In this document: piece by piece, positions 8,604 through 16,804 of the stretch
Layout of the letters: each line of letters opens with the position of its first letter
Position numbering within the stretch: the first letter of the stretch is position 1
DNA from: Brevundimonas sp. SL130
GTDB taxonomy: Bacteria; Pseudomonadota; Alphaproteobacteria; Caulobacterales; Caulobacteraceae
Assembly: GCF_026625805.1 (NCBI RefSeq)
Contig: NZ_CP113064.1
Span: 1,674,001 to 1,738,000 of the forward strand
Direction: 5' to 3'
Length of the DNA stretch: 64,000 nt
Translations under genes and position numbers: made by a program
The notes under the pieces: generated by a model
What the model saw: the letters and a program-made list of their open reading frames with translations, nothing else
Databases searched by the model: none
What the model was told of the DNA's origin: nothing

Positions 8604-9586
8604 GCCGGGGGCGGGCGTCGCGCGAGGGCATGGCCCTGTTGACCGTCCTGCTGCTGGTGGCGGTGATGGCGGTGGTGGCGGTCGCCATTCTGGACGACGT
8701 CCGCTTCTCGGTGCGCCGCACGACCAATGCCGAGACCCAGGCCCAGGCCCAGTGGTACGCCGCCGGCGCCGAGAGCCTGGCCCGGCGTCAGATCGCCGAT
8801 CTGCTCAAGGCCGACGCGGCGCGCACCCCGCTGGAGCCGCGCTGGAACGGCCGCGTGATGGAATTCCCGGTCGAGGAGGGGGCGATCCGCGCGGTCGTTA
8901 CCGACGGCCAGAACTGTTTCAACCTGAATTCCCTGGTCTATGGCCAGGGCGAGGATCTGTTCGCCCGGCCCGAGGGGACGACCCAGTTCATCGCCTTGGG
9001 GACCGCGCTGGGCCTTTCGCGGGCCCGCATGGCCTCAGCCGCCGCCGCCCTGACCGACTGGATGGACAATGACGCCGAGGCCTCGGCCGGCGGGGCGGAG
9101 GATGCGCGCTACGCCGGTCTGGCGACCCCCTATCGCACCGGCGGCGTCATGCTGGCCGACGTCAGCGAGATGCGCGCGGTCGCAGGCGTCGATGCGGATC
9201 TGTACCGGCGGCTGCGGCCCTATGTCTGCGCCCTGCCGACCACGGCCCAGGCCCGGCTGAACCCCAACACCCTGACCGAGGCCCAGGCGCCCCTGCTGGT
9301 CATGCTGGCGCAGGGGGCGGTGGGGCTTCAGACCGCCCGCGCTGCGGTCGCCGCCCGGCCTGTGTCCGGCTGGTCCAGCGCCGACGCCTTCTGGGCGCAA
9401 CCGGCCCTGGACGACTTCACCCCCGATGAGGAAACCCAGGGACAAGTCTCTCTGCTGACGCGCTATTTCGATCTTCGGGTCGATATCGACTACGGCGGCG
9501 CCCACGCCGTCCGCACCGCTCTTTTGTACGCTGCGCCGGACGGCGCCGTGCGCACCGTCATTCGCCGCTGGACCCCTGAAGAATGA
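8600..9586 (+). CDS. gspK: Type II secretion minor pseudopilin GspK
   Basis: 328 residues; the largest pseudopilin, expected to cap the pseudopilus. The leader REGMALLTVLLLVAVMAVVA lacks the Glu at +5 found in the other pseudopilins, a normal trait of GspK. The SAM-like alpha domain is recognisable (GQNCFNLNSLVYG; ALTDWMDNDAEAS; MLADVSEMRAVAGVD; RLNPNTLTEAQAPLLVML). The start is ATG 8600, overlapping the gspJ stop; the reading frame is open further upstream but that part has no family similarity. The stop overlaps gspL as ATGA. Confidence 0.95.
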   Translation: MSRGRASREGMALLTVLLLVAVMAVVAVAILDDVRFSVRRTTNAETQAQAQWYAAGAESLARRQIADLLKADAARTPLEPRWNGRVMEFPVEEGAIRAVVTDGQNCFNLNSLVYGQGEDLFARPEGTTQFIALGTALGLSRARMASAAAALTDWMDNDAEASAGGAEDARYAGLATPYRTGGVMLADVSEMRAVAGVDADLYRRLRPYVCALPTTAQARLNPNTLTEAQAPLLVMLAQGAVGLQTARAAVAARPVSGWSSADAFWAQPALDDFTPDEETQGQVSLLTRYFDLRVDIDYGGAHAVRTALLYAAPDGAVRTVIRRWTPEE

Positions 9587-10683
9587 GCCAGACTCGTATC
9601 GTCATCATCCCGCCGGCGGCCTCGATGCCGGCCAATTTCCTGACGTTCGACGCGAACGGACGGGTCCTGCAACGCGGGGCGCTGCTGCTGGAGGACGCGG
9701 CGACGACGCCGGACGTCCGCACCGTGGCCGTGGCCCCCGGCGCCGACGTCCTGGTCCGCTGGCTGGACCTGCCCGTCGGCGGCGCGGCCCAGGTGCGAGC
9801 CGCAGCCCGCTGGGCCCTGAAGGACGATCTGGCCGGGGATCCGGAACGGACCGTGGTGGCGCTCGGACCCGTCACGGCCGAAGGGTCGCGTCTGGTCGCC
9901 GCCGTCGGGGCGGGTCTGCTGGAGGCCTGGATCGATTATCTGGCCGGGCTGGGGATTACGCCGGTCGCCATCGTGCCCGACTGTCTGGCGCTGCCGGAAC
10001 CGGAGGGGGAGGGGCTGAACGCCGCCGCCTTCGGCGCCGACATCGCCCTGCGCGGCCATCGTTTTGCGGCCACGGTCCAGCCGGACCTGGTCGAGGCGGT
10101 GGCGGCCGGCCGCGCCGTGGTCGGCATCGAGGATCGCGAGACGCTGGAGCGGCTGCTGGCCGTCGCCGCTGCGGCTCCGGCCATAGACCTGCTGTCCGGC
10201 GTTGAGCGTCGGCGCGAGGCTGCGCGGGGCGGCTGGCGGTTGGCGGCGGTTCTGGCGGCCGCGCTCGTCGTTTCGCCCCTGATCCTGACGGTCGCGGCGG
10301 GCGCGCGCGACCAGATCGCCGCCGACCGGGCCGAGGCGCGCACCCTGGCCCTGATCGCTGAAATCATGCCGGACGCAGCCCAGGCCGCCGATCCGATGGA
10401 GGAGGCGCGTCGCCGTCTGGCCGTCGCTCCGCCGCCCGGTGGGCTGACGACGGTCGCCGCCGCCCTGTTCGCCGCGGTGGAACAGGTCGAGGGAGCGGAA
10501 CTGGACAGTCTCAGCGCTGATCCCGCCAAGGGGGTGCGCGCCACCGTCAGCTATCCGTCCTTCTCGGATCTGGAGACCCTGCGCGCGGCCATGGCGACGG
10601 CGGGCCTGTCGATGTCGGACGCCTCGACCGTCGAGGACGGCGGCCGGGTGGTCAGTGAAGTCGTGATCGGAGGCGCCGCATGA
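9583..10683 (+). CDS. gspL: Type II secretion protein GspL
   Basis: This bitopic inner-membrane protein recruits the ATPase GspE. The 366 residues hold an N-terminal actin-like cytoplasmic domain (about 1-200: VRWLDLPVGGAAQVRAAARW, typical GspL/PilM-like wording). One membrane segment lies near 220-243 (AAVLAAALVVSPLILTVAAG), followed by a periplasmic ferredoxin-like domain with coiled helix (about 250-366). It overlaps gspK and gspM by four bases each, so translation is probably coupled. Confidence 0.93.
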   Translation: MSQTRIVIIPPAASMPANFLTFDANGRVLQRGALLLEDAATTPDVRTVAVAPGADVLVRWLDLPVGGAAQVRAAARWALKDDLAGDPERTVVALGPVTAEGSRLVAAVGAGLLEAWIDYLAGLGITPVAIVPDCLALPEPEGEGLNAAAFGADIALRGHRFAATVQPDLVEAVAAGRAVVGIEDRETLERLLAVAAAAPAIDLLSGVERRREAARGGWRLAAVLAAALVVSPLILTVAAGARDQIAADRAEARTLALIAEIMPDAAQAADPMEEARRRLAVAPPPGGLTTVAAALFAAVEQVEGAELDSLSADPAKGVRATVSYPSFSDLETLRAAMATAGLSMSDASTVEDGGRVVSEVVIGGAA

Positions 10684-11150
10684 ACGGCCTGATGTCTCAA
10701 GCCGCCGCCTGGTGGGACGGCCGCACCCTGCGCGAGCAGCGGATGCTGGCGGTCATGGGGCTGGCGGTCGCCGCCGTTCTGGTCTGGCTGCTGATCGTGC
10801 GGCCGGTCTGGGCTTGGCGCGCGGACGCCGCCGATGCGCGCGTCGTCGCCGAGGCGGACCTGGCCCTGGTCCAGGCGGCCAGCGGTCGGTTGTCGCCCGC
10901 CGCTGCGCCAGGCGACTTCGATGTGGCGGCCGTGGTCGCTGAGGTCGGGTCGATGACGGGTCTGACGCCGGTCATGGGCATGTCGGCGGACGGCGGCCTG
11001 GGCTTCAGCCTGACCAATGTCTCCTCGACGGCCGCCTTCGGCTGGCTGGCGGCCCTGCACGACCGCAAGGTTCAGGCGACCGCCCTCAATGTCGTCGAAA
11101 ACGCCGATGCGACCCTGAGCCTGGAAGGGACGCTGGCGCCCGCCCCCTGA
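10680..11150 (+). CDS. gspM: Type II secretion protein GspM
   Basis: 156 residues. It has a short cytoplasmic N terminus (WWDGRTLREQRMLAVMG), one membrane segment (about 24-43, LAVAAVLVWLLIVRPVW) and a periplasmic ferredoxin-like domain (AAFGWLAALHDRKVQATALNV). This is the GspM pattern and position. It is the last gene of the operon. GspN and the prepilin peptidase GspO are not encoded here, so maturation of the five pseudopilins must depend on a peptidase elsewhere. A palindromic terminator overlaps its stop. Confidence 0.93.
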   Translation: MNGLMSQAAAWWDGRTLREQRMLAVMGLAVAAVLVWLLIVRPVWAWRADAADARVVAEADLALVQAASGRLSPAAAPGDFDVAAVVAEVGSMTGLTPVMGMSADGGLGFSLTNVSSTAAFGWLAALHDRKVQATALNVVENADATLSLEGTLAPAP

Positions 11151-11171
11151 CCGCTTAGCCGCGGGTCAGGG
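11145..11171. terminator. Bidirectional terminator-like palindrome between gspM and the lactonase gene
   Basis: CCCTGACCGC at 11145-11154 pairs with GCGGGTCAGGG at 11161-11171 (one bulged G) around a TTAGCC loop. The hairpin contains the gspM stop and the stop of the facing gene, which converge with a four-base gap. No long T tract on either side, hence moderate confidence. Confidence 0.55.
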
Positions 11172-12171
11172 TGCACAGTTTCAGCAGCCGGTCGCCCGCC
11201 GTGATGAACAGGGTGCGGCCGTCCTCGCCGAAGGTGCAGTTGGCCGCCGCGCCACCGGTGCGGATCAGTCCCAGCGCCCGGCCGTCGGTCGTCAGGACAT
11301 GAACTCCGCCCGGCCCGGTCACGAACAGATGGCCGTCACGGTCCACGGCCATGCCGTCGGGCAGGCCGGGATTGGCCGGGCCGACCAGATCGGTGAAGTC
11401 CTTCAGCACCCGTCCGCTGGCGGCGATGTCTGATGCGGTCAGGTCATAGGCCATAAGCACGGCGCGCGCCGGGTCCGACACAGCGACATAGAGGGTGCGC
11501 TGATCGGGCGACAGGGCGACGCCGTTGGGGAAGGTCAGGTCGCGGACCAGCAGGGTGACGCCGCCGTCGGGGGCCAGCCGATAGACGCCGTTCTGCGCCT
11601 GCTCCTTCAGCGGCGACTGATCCATGTCCTTCAGCCCATAGGGCGGGTCGGTGAAGACAATCGCGCCGTCTGACGCCTGAACCAGGTCATTGGGCGAGTT
11701 GAACCGCTTGCCCTCGTAGCGGGTCGCCAGCAGGGTCTTGGCCCGCGTGGCCAGATCGACCCGCGCCACGGCGCGGTTGCCGTGGTCCGCCATCAGGATC
11801 GAACCCGCCGGACCGAGGATCAGGCCGTTCGACCCCGGCTCGCGGAAGCCCGAGGCGTCCGGGCCGTCATAGCCGGACGGGTCCATGAAGACCGACGCGC
11901 CGTCCTGTTCTGACCAGCGATGGATGCGGTTGTTCGGCACGTCGCTGAACAGCAGATAGGCGCCCTCTGCGATCCAGACGGGCCCTTCGGACCAGGTGAA
12001 GCCGGACGCCAACGTGTCGATCTGCGCGTCCAGGGCGATCAGCCCGTCCAGCGCCGGATCCAGGCGCACGACGCCGATGGCGGGCGGCGACGCCTTCGCC
12101 TGCGCCAGGGTCGAAAGGCCGGCCGCGCCGGCGACACCGCCGGCGAGAACAAGGCGACGCGAAAGGGGCAA
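11155..12171 (-). CDS. SMP-30/gluconolactonase family lactonase, exported
   Basis: 338 residues. A Tat-like leader (MPLSRRLVLAGGVAGAAGL) is followed by a six-bladed SMP-30 propeller. Family phrases are seen: SGFTWSEGPVWIAEGAYLLF, RFNSPNDLVQASDGAIVFTD, FPNGVALSPDQRTLYVAVSD, LPDGMAVDRDGHLFVTGPGG. The Glu, Asn and Asp residues of the divalent-metal site are in these phrases. Such enzymes open sugar lactones to aldonic acids. It lies 32 bases downstream of a Tat-type Gfo/Idh oxidoreductase, so the two probably oxidise a sugar and open its lactone in the periplasm. The sugar is unknown. It could alternatively serve as a second L-rhamnonolactonase. Confidence 0.85.
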   Translation of the reverse strand: MPLSRRLVLAGGVAGAAGLSTLAQAKASPPAIGVVRLDPALDGLIALDAQIDTLASGFTWSEGPVWIAEGAYLLFSDVPNNRIHRWSEQDGASVFMDPSGYDGPDASGFREPGSNGLILGPAGSILMADHGNRAVARVDLATRAKTLLATRYEGKRFNSPNDLVQASDGAIVFTDPPYGLKDMDQSPLKEQAQNGVYRLAPDGGVTLLVRDLTFPNGVALSPDQRTLYVAVSDPARAVLMAYDLTASDIAASGRVLKDFTDLVGPANPGLPDGMAVDRDGHLFVTGPGGVHVLTTDGRALGLIRTGGAAANCTFGEDGRTLFITAGDRLLKLCTLTRG

Positions 12172-12203
12172 GGCGGATCTCCGAAAGAGGCGAGAGGTCT
12201 GGG

Positions 12204-13313
12204 TCAGAGCGAGACGGCGCGGTTTTCACGCGCGGACAGATATATGGCCTCGATGATCCGCATGTCCCGCAGGCCTTCTTCGCCGGGAACAATGGGCTCG
12301 GCGCCGGTCATGACGCACTGCGACAGATGGTCCAGCTGGGCCGAGAACTGGTTCTGCGGCGCTTCCGGAACGGGGTGGTCCTCGGTGCGCCAGTCCTTGA
12401 GCCGGCGCAGTCGATTGCCCGAATAGGCCGTCGCCGGCTCGGCGTCGACCCAGCCCTTGTCGCCGACCACGCGGAAGCGGTTGTGGTTCGACCCATAGGA
12501 GGAGACGCAGTTGGCCAGGGCGCCCGATGGAAACCGCAGCTGGAAATTGATCATGTCCTCGACCTCGCGGAACTTCGGGTCCGACCGGTCCGTGGATTCT
12601 GTCGCCATCACCTCGACCGGCTCTTCGCCCGTCAGATAGCGCGCGGCCTGGAGGCTGTAGATGCCGATGTCCATCATGGAGCCGCCGCCGGCCAGGGCGC
12701 GGTTCAACCGCCATTGGGTTGGATCGCCGATGGTGAACCCATGCTCGGCCGTGACCACGCGAGGGCGGCCGATCTCACCCGAGCGGGCGATCCGCATGGC
12801 CTCGCGATTGGCCGCTTCGAAATGGCAGCGATAGCCGATCATCAGCTTGCGGCCGGCCGCCCGGCAGGCGGCGATCATCTCTTCGGCCTCGGCCGCCGTA
12901 TTGGCCATCGGCTTTTCGCACATGACGTGCTTGCCGGCGGCGGCGGCGCGCAGGGTGTATTCGTGGTGCATCCCGTTGGGCAGGATCACATAGACGATGT
13001 CCACGTCAGGATTGTCGCGGATCGTGTCGAAGGTCTCGTAGGTATAGAGGCCACGCTCGGGCACGCCGTATTTCGCGGCGTAGCGCCGCGCCTTTTCCGG
13101 CGAACCGCTGACCAGGGCCGTGACGCGCGAATGGCGGCATTCGGCGAAGCGCGGCAGGATGACGTCGGCATAGCCGCCCAGACCGACGATGGCGTAGCCC
13201 AACCGCCGGTCCGTCGCCTGTGCGGCCAGGGCCGAGGCGGGGGCCAGGCCGGCTGCGGCGGCGCCGAGTTTCATCAGGGATCGGCGCGTTGCATTCATGA
13301 TCTTCGGGCTCAT
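12204..13313 (-). CDS. Gfo/Idh/MocA family oxidoreductase, Tat-exported, GFOR-like
   Basis: 369 residues. A twin-arginine leader (NATRRSLMKLGAAAAGLAPA) precedes a Rossmann domain (YAIVGLGGYADVILPRF, about 40-56). The family motif CEKPMANTAAEAEEM lies near 130 and the C-terminal alpha/beta substrate domain holds GGGSMMDIGIYSLQAARYLTG. This arrangement (Tat signal plus tightly bound NADP) is known from Zymomonas glucose-fructose oxidoreductase. It is followed after 32 bases by an SMP-30 lactonase, consistent with a dehydrogenase/lactonase pair. Start taken at 13313; ATG 13298 (MNATRRS) is also possible. The true sugar substrate cannot be read from sequence. Confidence 0.85.
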   Translation of the reverse strand: MSPKIMNATRRSLMKLGAAAAGLAPASALAAQATDRRLGYAIVGLGGYADVILPRFAECRHSRVTALVSGSPEKARRYAAKYGVPERGLYTYETFDTIRDNPDVDIVYVILPNGMHHEYTLRAAAAGKHVMCEKPMANTAAEAEEMIAACRAAGRKLMIGYRCHFEAANREAMRIARSGEIGRPRVVTAEHGFTIGDPTQWRLNRALAGGGSMMDIGIYSLQAARYLTGEEPVEVMATESTDRSDPKFREVEDMINFQLRFPSGALANCVSSYGSNHNRFRVVGDKGWVDAEPATAYSGNRLRRLKDWRTEDHPVPEAPQNQFSAQLDHLSQCVMTGAEPIVPGEEGLRDMRIIEAIYLSARENRAVSL

Positions 13314-13424
13314 TCCACCGGCTGTCGCCGCATCAGGGACGCGGCGACATACTGGACGGCCTCTCCCACGGGGAGCAAGTCACGATCTCGGCGGCCCGAC
13401 GCAGGGCGTGGGCCGCCGAGAGGC

Positions 13425-15509
13425 CTATAGGGCCAGCCGCAGCGAGGCGCGGATGCTGCGCGGCGCGCCGGGGAAGATCCATAGTGCGCTGTACGAGCTG
13501 GCGGCGTAGCGTTCGTCGAACAGGTTGTCGACCTCGACCCGCGCCGTAACCTGGGGCGTGATCCCGTACTCGACCGCCGCCTTGGCCTTCCAATAGGCGG
13601 GCAGGCGCACCCCGTCGGTGGTCAGGGTCGCGGCCCGATCGCCCATATAGGCGGCGCCGGCCGTCATCGACCAATCCGTGCCGTGACCCGTGGCGAAACG
13701 CCCCACCACGAACAGCGAGCCCGAATGTTCCGGCACGTTCAGCACATTGTCGGTGGCGAAGGCGGCGTCGTCGGCCTTGGCGTCGGTCCAGGCATAGTTG
13801 GCGACCACCTGCCAGGCCTCGCCGACCCGCACCGATCCGTCCAGCTCGATCCCCCGCGAGGTCAGCTTGCCGACCGGGGCCAGATAGTTGGAATCGACCG
13901 GGTCGCTGGTCAGGATATTCGCCTTTTCGATGTCGAAGACGGTGGCGGCGACGTCGATGCCGTCCCATGCGCCCGACAGGCCGATCTCGTATCCCTTGCC
14001 CTCTTCCGGGGCGAAGCCGGCGCCGGTCCGGCCCGTGCCTGAGTTCAGGACGAAGGATTCGCCATAGCTGGCGTGGGCCGTCAGGGCGTCGGTCAGGCGA
14101 TAGCGGGCGGCGAAGCGATAATCGATCGGGCTGTCCTTATTCTCCCCCACGGCGCCGGTCAGGTTGTTGCGGATGGTCTGGCTGTAGTCGTCGTAGCGCA
14201 GGCCGGCGACCAGGCTGAGACGGTCGTTCACCTCCCACATGTCCTGAGCGTAGAGGGTGACGACGCTGCGGGTCTCCAGATTATCGGTGAAGGGCAGGGG
14301 CGTCGGCCCGGTCGCGCCATAGACGGGGGTGAAGATATTGATGGCGTAGGGGTTGGCGGCGTTGGGGCTGGCTCGCAGCAGGCGCTCACCATAGGTCAGC
14401 TCATAGGCCTTGACCCCGAAGCCGAGATTATGGACGCCCAGGCCGGCGGCCACCACGCCGTTCAACTCCAGCCGCGCCGACAGGTCTTCGACGGTGTAAT
14501 CGCGCAGCCTGTGCTGGCGCCACAAGGTGTCGCCGACCAGCCTGTTGTGATCGCTGGACAGGCCGCGCAATGAACCACCCCGCCAGGCCACGCCGCCGTT
14601 CAGGCTCCAGTCCGCGTTGATCTGATATTCGCCGGTGATCTGGTGGCGTTCGTTGCGGAACCGGGTCGGGCCGTCGCTGGGCTCGCCATAGTAGTTCGAT
14701 TCCGGCAGGGCCAGGGCGTCGCCGTTGACCGCCGGCATGCCCCGATCAAACAGGGTCGAGAAGACGGTGAACTCGCCCACATAGGTCAGGCGCAGGGCGT
14801 CATTGGGCCGCCAGGTCAGGGACGGGGCGATAGAGGTGCGGTCCAGGCCGACATAGTCGCGCCAGCCCTCGCTGGTCTCGCCCGCCAGCACCAGCCGCCC
14901 GGCCAGGGTGTCAGAGATCGGGCCGGTCACGTCCAGTTCGCCACGCCGCAGGCCGAAGGAGCCGACCGTGCCGGTGAAGACGGCGTCGGTGGTGAACTTC
15001 GGGGTCTTGGAGACGATATTGATCCGGCCGGCCGCGTCGATGTCGCCGAACAGGGCGCCGGCCGGCCCCTTCAGCACCTCGATTCGTTCAGCCGTGGCGG
15101 GGTCGCGTGGCGGCGCCATGCCCCGGTTGGCCAGGAAGCCGTCGACATAATATTCGGCCCCGCCGTCGGGCGTGCCCAGGAAGCCGCGAATGGCGAAATT
15201 GTCCATCACCCCGCCGCGATTGTTCTGCTGGCTGACGCCGCTGACCAGCTCAAGGGCGTCGGACAGGCGGGTGGCCCCGACGGCGTCCAGCAGGTCGCTT
15301 TCGATGGAGCGGCTGGACGGAGACATCCGCTCGGTCACCGCGCCGACGCCCAGGGTGCGGTCGTGCGGGGCCGTGCGACGGCCCAGAACCACGATCTCGC
15401 TAACGGTCGCGGTCTCGCCCGACTCCAGGGGCGGCTCCAAGACGGCAGGGGATTCGGCGTTGGCGGCCGCCAGCAGGCACAGGCTGGCGCAGCTCGAAAG
15501 CAGGGACAC
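13425..15509 (-). CDS. TonB-dependent receptor, siderophore-receptor type
   Basis: 694 residues beginning with a GTG. A short signal peptide (SSCASLCLLAAANAE) is followed by a TonB-box-like stretch (VSEIVVLGRRT). The plug (about 50-190) has the marks FAIRGFLGTPDGGAEYYVDG and RIEVLKGPAGALFGDIDAAG. A beta-barrel follows, ending in RASLRLAL with a C-terminal NLFDERYAASSYS box. The plug resembles ferrichrome/coprogen-type siderophore receptors rather than the long sugar receptors. Yet it sits inside the pectin region, 111 bases before the Gfo/Idh gene and behind its own regulatory region. Substrate therefore uncertain: an iron chelate or a plant-derived ligand. Confidence 0.88.
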   Translation of the reverse strand: MSLLSSCASLCLLAAANAESPAVLEPPLESGETATVSEIVVLGRRTAPHDRTLGVGAVTERMSPSSRSIESDLLDAVGATRLSDALELVSGVSQQNNRGGVMDNFAIRGFLGTPDGGAEYYVDGFLANRGMAPPRDPATAERIEVLKGPAGALFGDIDAAGRINIVSKTPKFTTDAVFTGTVGSFGLRRGELDVTGPISDTLAGRLVLAGETSEGWRDYVGLDRTSIAPSLTWRPNDALRLTYVGEFTVFSTLFDRGMPAVNGDALALPESNYYGEPSDGPTRFRNERHQITGEYQINADWSLNGGVAWRGGSLRGLSSDHNRLVGDTLWRQHRLRDYTVEDLSARLELNGVVAAGLGVHNLGFGVKAYELTYGERLLRASPNAANPYAINIFTPVYGATGPTPLPFTDNLETRSVVTLYAQDMWEVNDRLSLVAGLRYDDYSQTIRNNLTGAVGENKDSPIDYRFAARYRLTDALTAHASYGESFVLNSGTGRTGAGFAPEEGKGYEIGLSGAWDGIDVAATVFDIEKANILTSDPVDSNYLAPVGKLTSRGIELDGSVRVGEAWQVVANYAWTDAKADDAAFATDNVLNVPEHSGSLFVVGRFATGHGTDWSMTAGAAYMGDRAATLTTDGVRLPAYWKAKAAVEYGITPQVTARVEVDNLFDERYAASSYSALWIFPGAPRSIRASLRLAL

Positions 15510-15570
15510 GTGATACTCCGTTGAAACGTTATAATGTATCGGCTATCCGCTTCCGCCTGATGATGTCAAC

Positions 15571-15580
15571 TGTTGCAACA
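15571..15580. promoter_or_regulatory. Palindrome upstream of the 13425-15509 receptor gene, candidate operator
   Basis: TGTTGCAACA is a perfect 10-base palindrome. Widened by four bases each side (CAAC...CTTG) it matches its reverse complement at 16 of 18 positions. On the minus strand it is directly followed by GTTGACA, a good -35, so a repressor bound here would overlap the promoter of the receptor. The rest of 15510-15804 (295 bases) holds no gene that I can support. Confidence 0.45.
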
Positions 15581-15804
15581 CTTGCGCCCGCCTCTGTCGT
15601 CCCGCCCAAACAGGTCCGTTCATCGACTGGTCGCGCTCCCGCCTGTCGTTATCGCCTCTGAATTCTGGCCTCCGGGTCTCGATCCTTATGAGAGCCGGAG
15701 GCTTTGAGGCCGCTGGGCTTCGCCGGCGGGCGCGGCCGTGCGGCGCTGATCAGGTGCCGTTGCACCGTTCTGCGGACGGTCATCCCCCATATGCCGAGTA
15801 CGGC

Positions 15805-16788
15805 TCAGCGGGCGGTGTTCAGAAAACCATCCAGCAACGCCATCCAGGCCGGCCGTCCGCCTGAAGCCGGGTCCGCCAGGCCGTGGCCGCCCTTTTCGAA
15901 CAGATGAAGTTCGCAGGGGAGATTCTGGGCGCGGCACGCCTGCCAGAGGAGAAGGCTGTTTTCGGCGGACACCACGCGGTCGTCCGCTGCGGCCGCGAGA
16001 AAGAGTGGAGGCGCATTCGACGGCACATGGCGCTCGACCGAATAGGCGTCGCGCAGGGTAGCGGGCGGCGTCGTTCCCAACAGGGCCCGCGCCGAGACCT
16101 TATGGGCGTGAGGCTCCATCATCGTCACGACGGGGAACATCAGTCCGGCCGCGTCGGGGCGCGTCGGAAGTCGATCGATCTCGTCGGCGGGGTCATAGGC
16201 GTCCCGATCAAAGGTGGTCGCCAAGCGGCCGGCGACATGGCCCCCGGCCGAAAACCCCGCCACGGCGACGCGGGTCGGATCAAAGCCGAGCTCGTCCGCC
16301 CGCGCCCGAACCATGCGGATCGCGCGCTGGGCGTCCTGAAGCGAAACATCAGGGCCGGCGGCCCATCCGTCGGCCGGGAGGCGATAGTTCATGACGAAGA
16401 CGGTGAAGCCCAGATCGGCCAGGCCGGCGTCTATGGATCCGCCGGCCTTGCTGACGGCCACCCGCTGGTATCCGCCGCCGGGGATCATCAGGATCGCTGC
16501 GCCGTTGGGACGCGCCGGGCGACGCACCGCCAGCCAGGGATCGCGGATGTGCAGATAGGCGGTGTCGTTGGGATCGCCGCCGGGGGTGCGCAGGATGATC
16601 TGTTCCTGGACCGTGACCTGTTCGCCGCCGGGCGCGCCGTTGGGCCAGAGGGGGTGAACCTCCAGACCGGTCTGGGCTGAATGCCGCGCCATATCCTGAG
16701 CGCGGACAGGAAGCGCGGGCGTCAGAGCGGCGCCGGCGGCAAGGCCGAGCAGGGCGCGACGTTCGATCAGAGAGAAAGGTGTCTTCAT
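15805..16788 (-). CDS. Alpha/beta hydrolase, carbohydrate (acetyl) esterase-like, exported
   Basis: 327 residues. N-terminal leader IERRALLGLAAGAALTPALP is Tat-like or Sec-like. The oxyanion region is MIPGGGYQRVAVSK (about 101-114) and the nucleophile elbow is GFSAGGH with S180. An acid region (AAADDRVVSAENSLLLW) and the catalytic His (FEKGGHGLAD) complete the triad. The protein resembles the BD-FAE/acetylxylan esterase type of hydrolase found in plant polysaccharide loci. It lies 16 bases after the GH35 gene in an apparent rhaM-GH35-esterase operon, so it likely removes acetyl (or other acyl) groups from pectin side chains. Exact substrate inferred only. Confidence 0.8.
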   Translation of the reverse strand: MKTPFSLIERRALLGLAAGAALTPALPVRAQDMARHSAQTGLEVHPLWPNGAPGGEQVTVQEQIILRTPGGDPNDTAYLHIRDPWLAVRRPARPNGAAILMIPGGGYQRVAVSKAGGSIDAGLADLGFTVFVMNYRLPADGWAAGPDVSLQDAQRAIRMVRARADELGFDPTRVAVAGFSAGGHVAGRLATTFDRDAYDPADEIDRLPTRPDAAGLMFPVVTMMEPHAHKVSARALLGTTPPATLRDAYSVERHVPSNAPPLFLAAAADDRVVSAENSLLLWQACRAQNLPCELHLFEKGGHGLADPASGGRPAWMALLDGFLNTAR

Positions 16789-16804
16789 CTAAATCAGTCC
16801 CCGC

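Noticed and set aside
11155..12171. SMP-30 gene as the main L-rhamnonolactonase
   Set aside because: It has an export signal and pairs with a Tat oxidoreductase; the cytoplasmic amidohydrolase inside the rhmD unit fits the role better.
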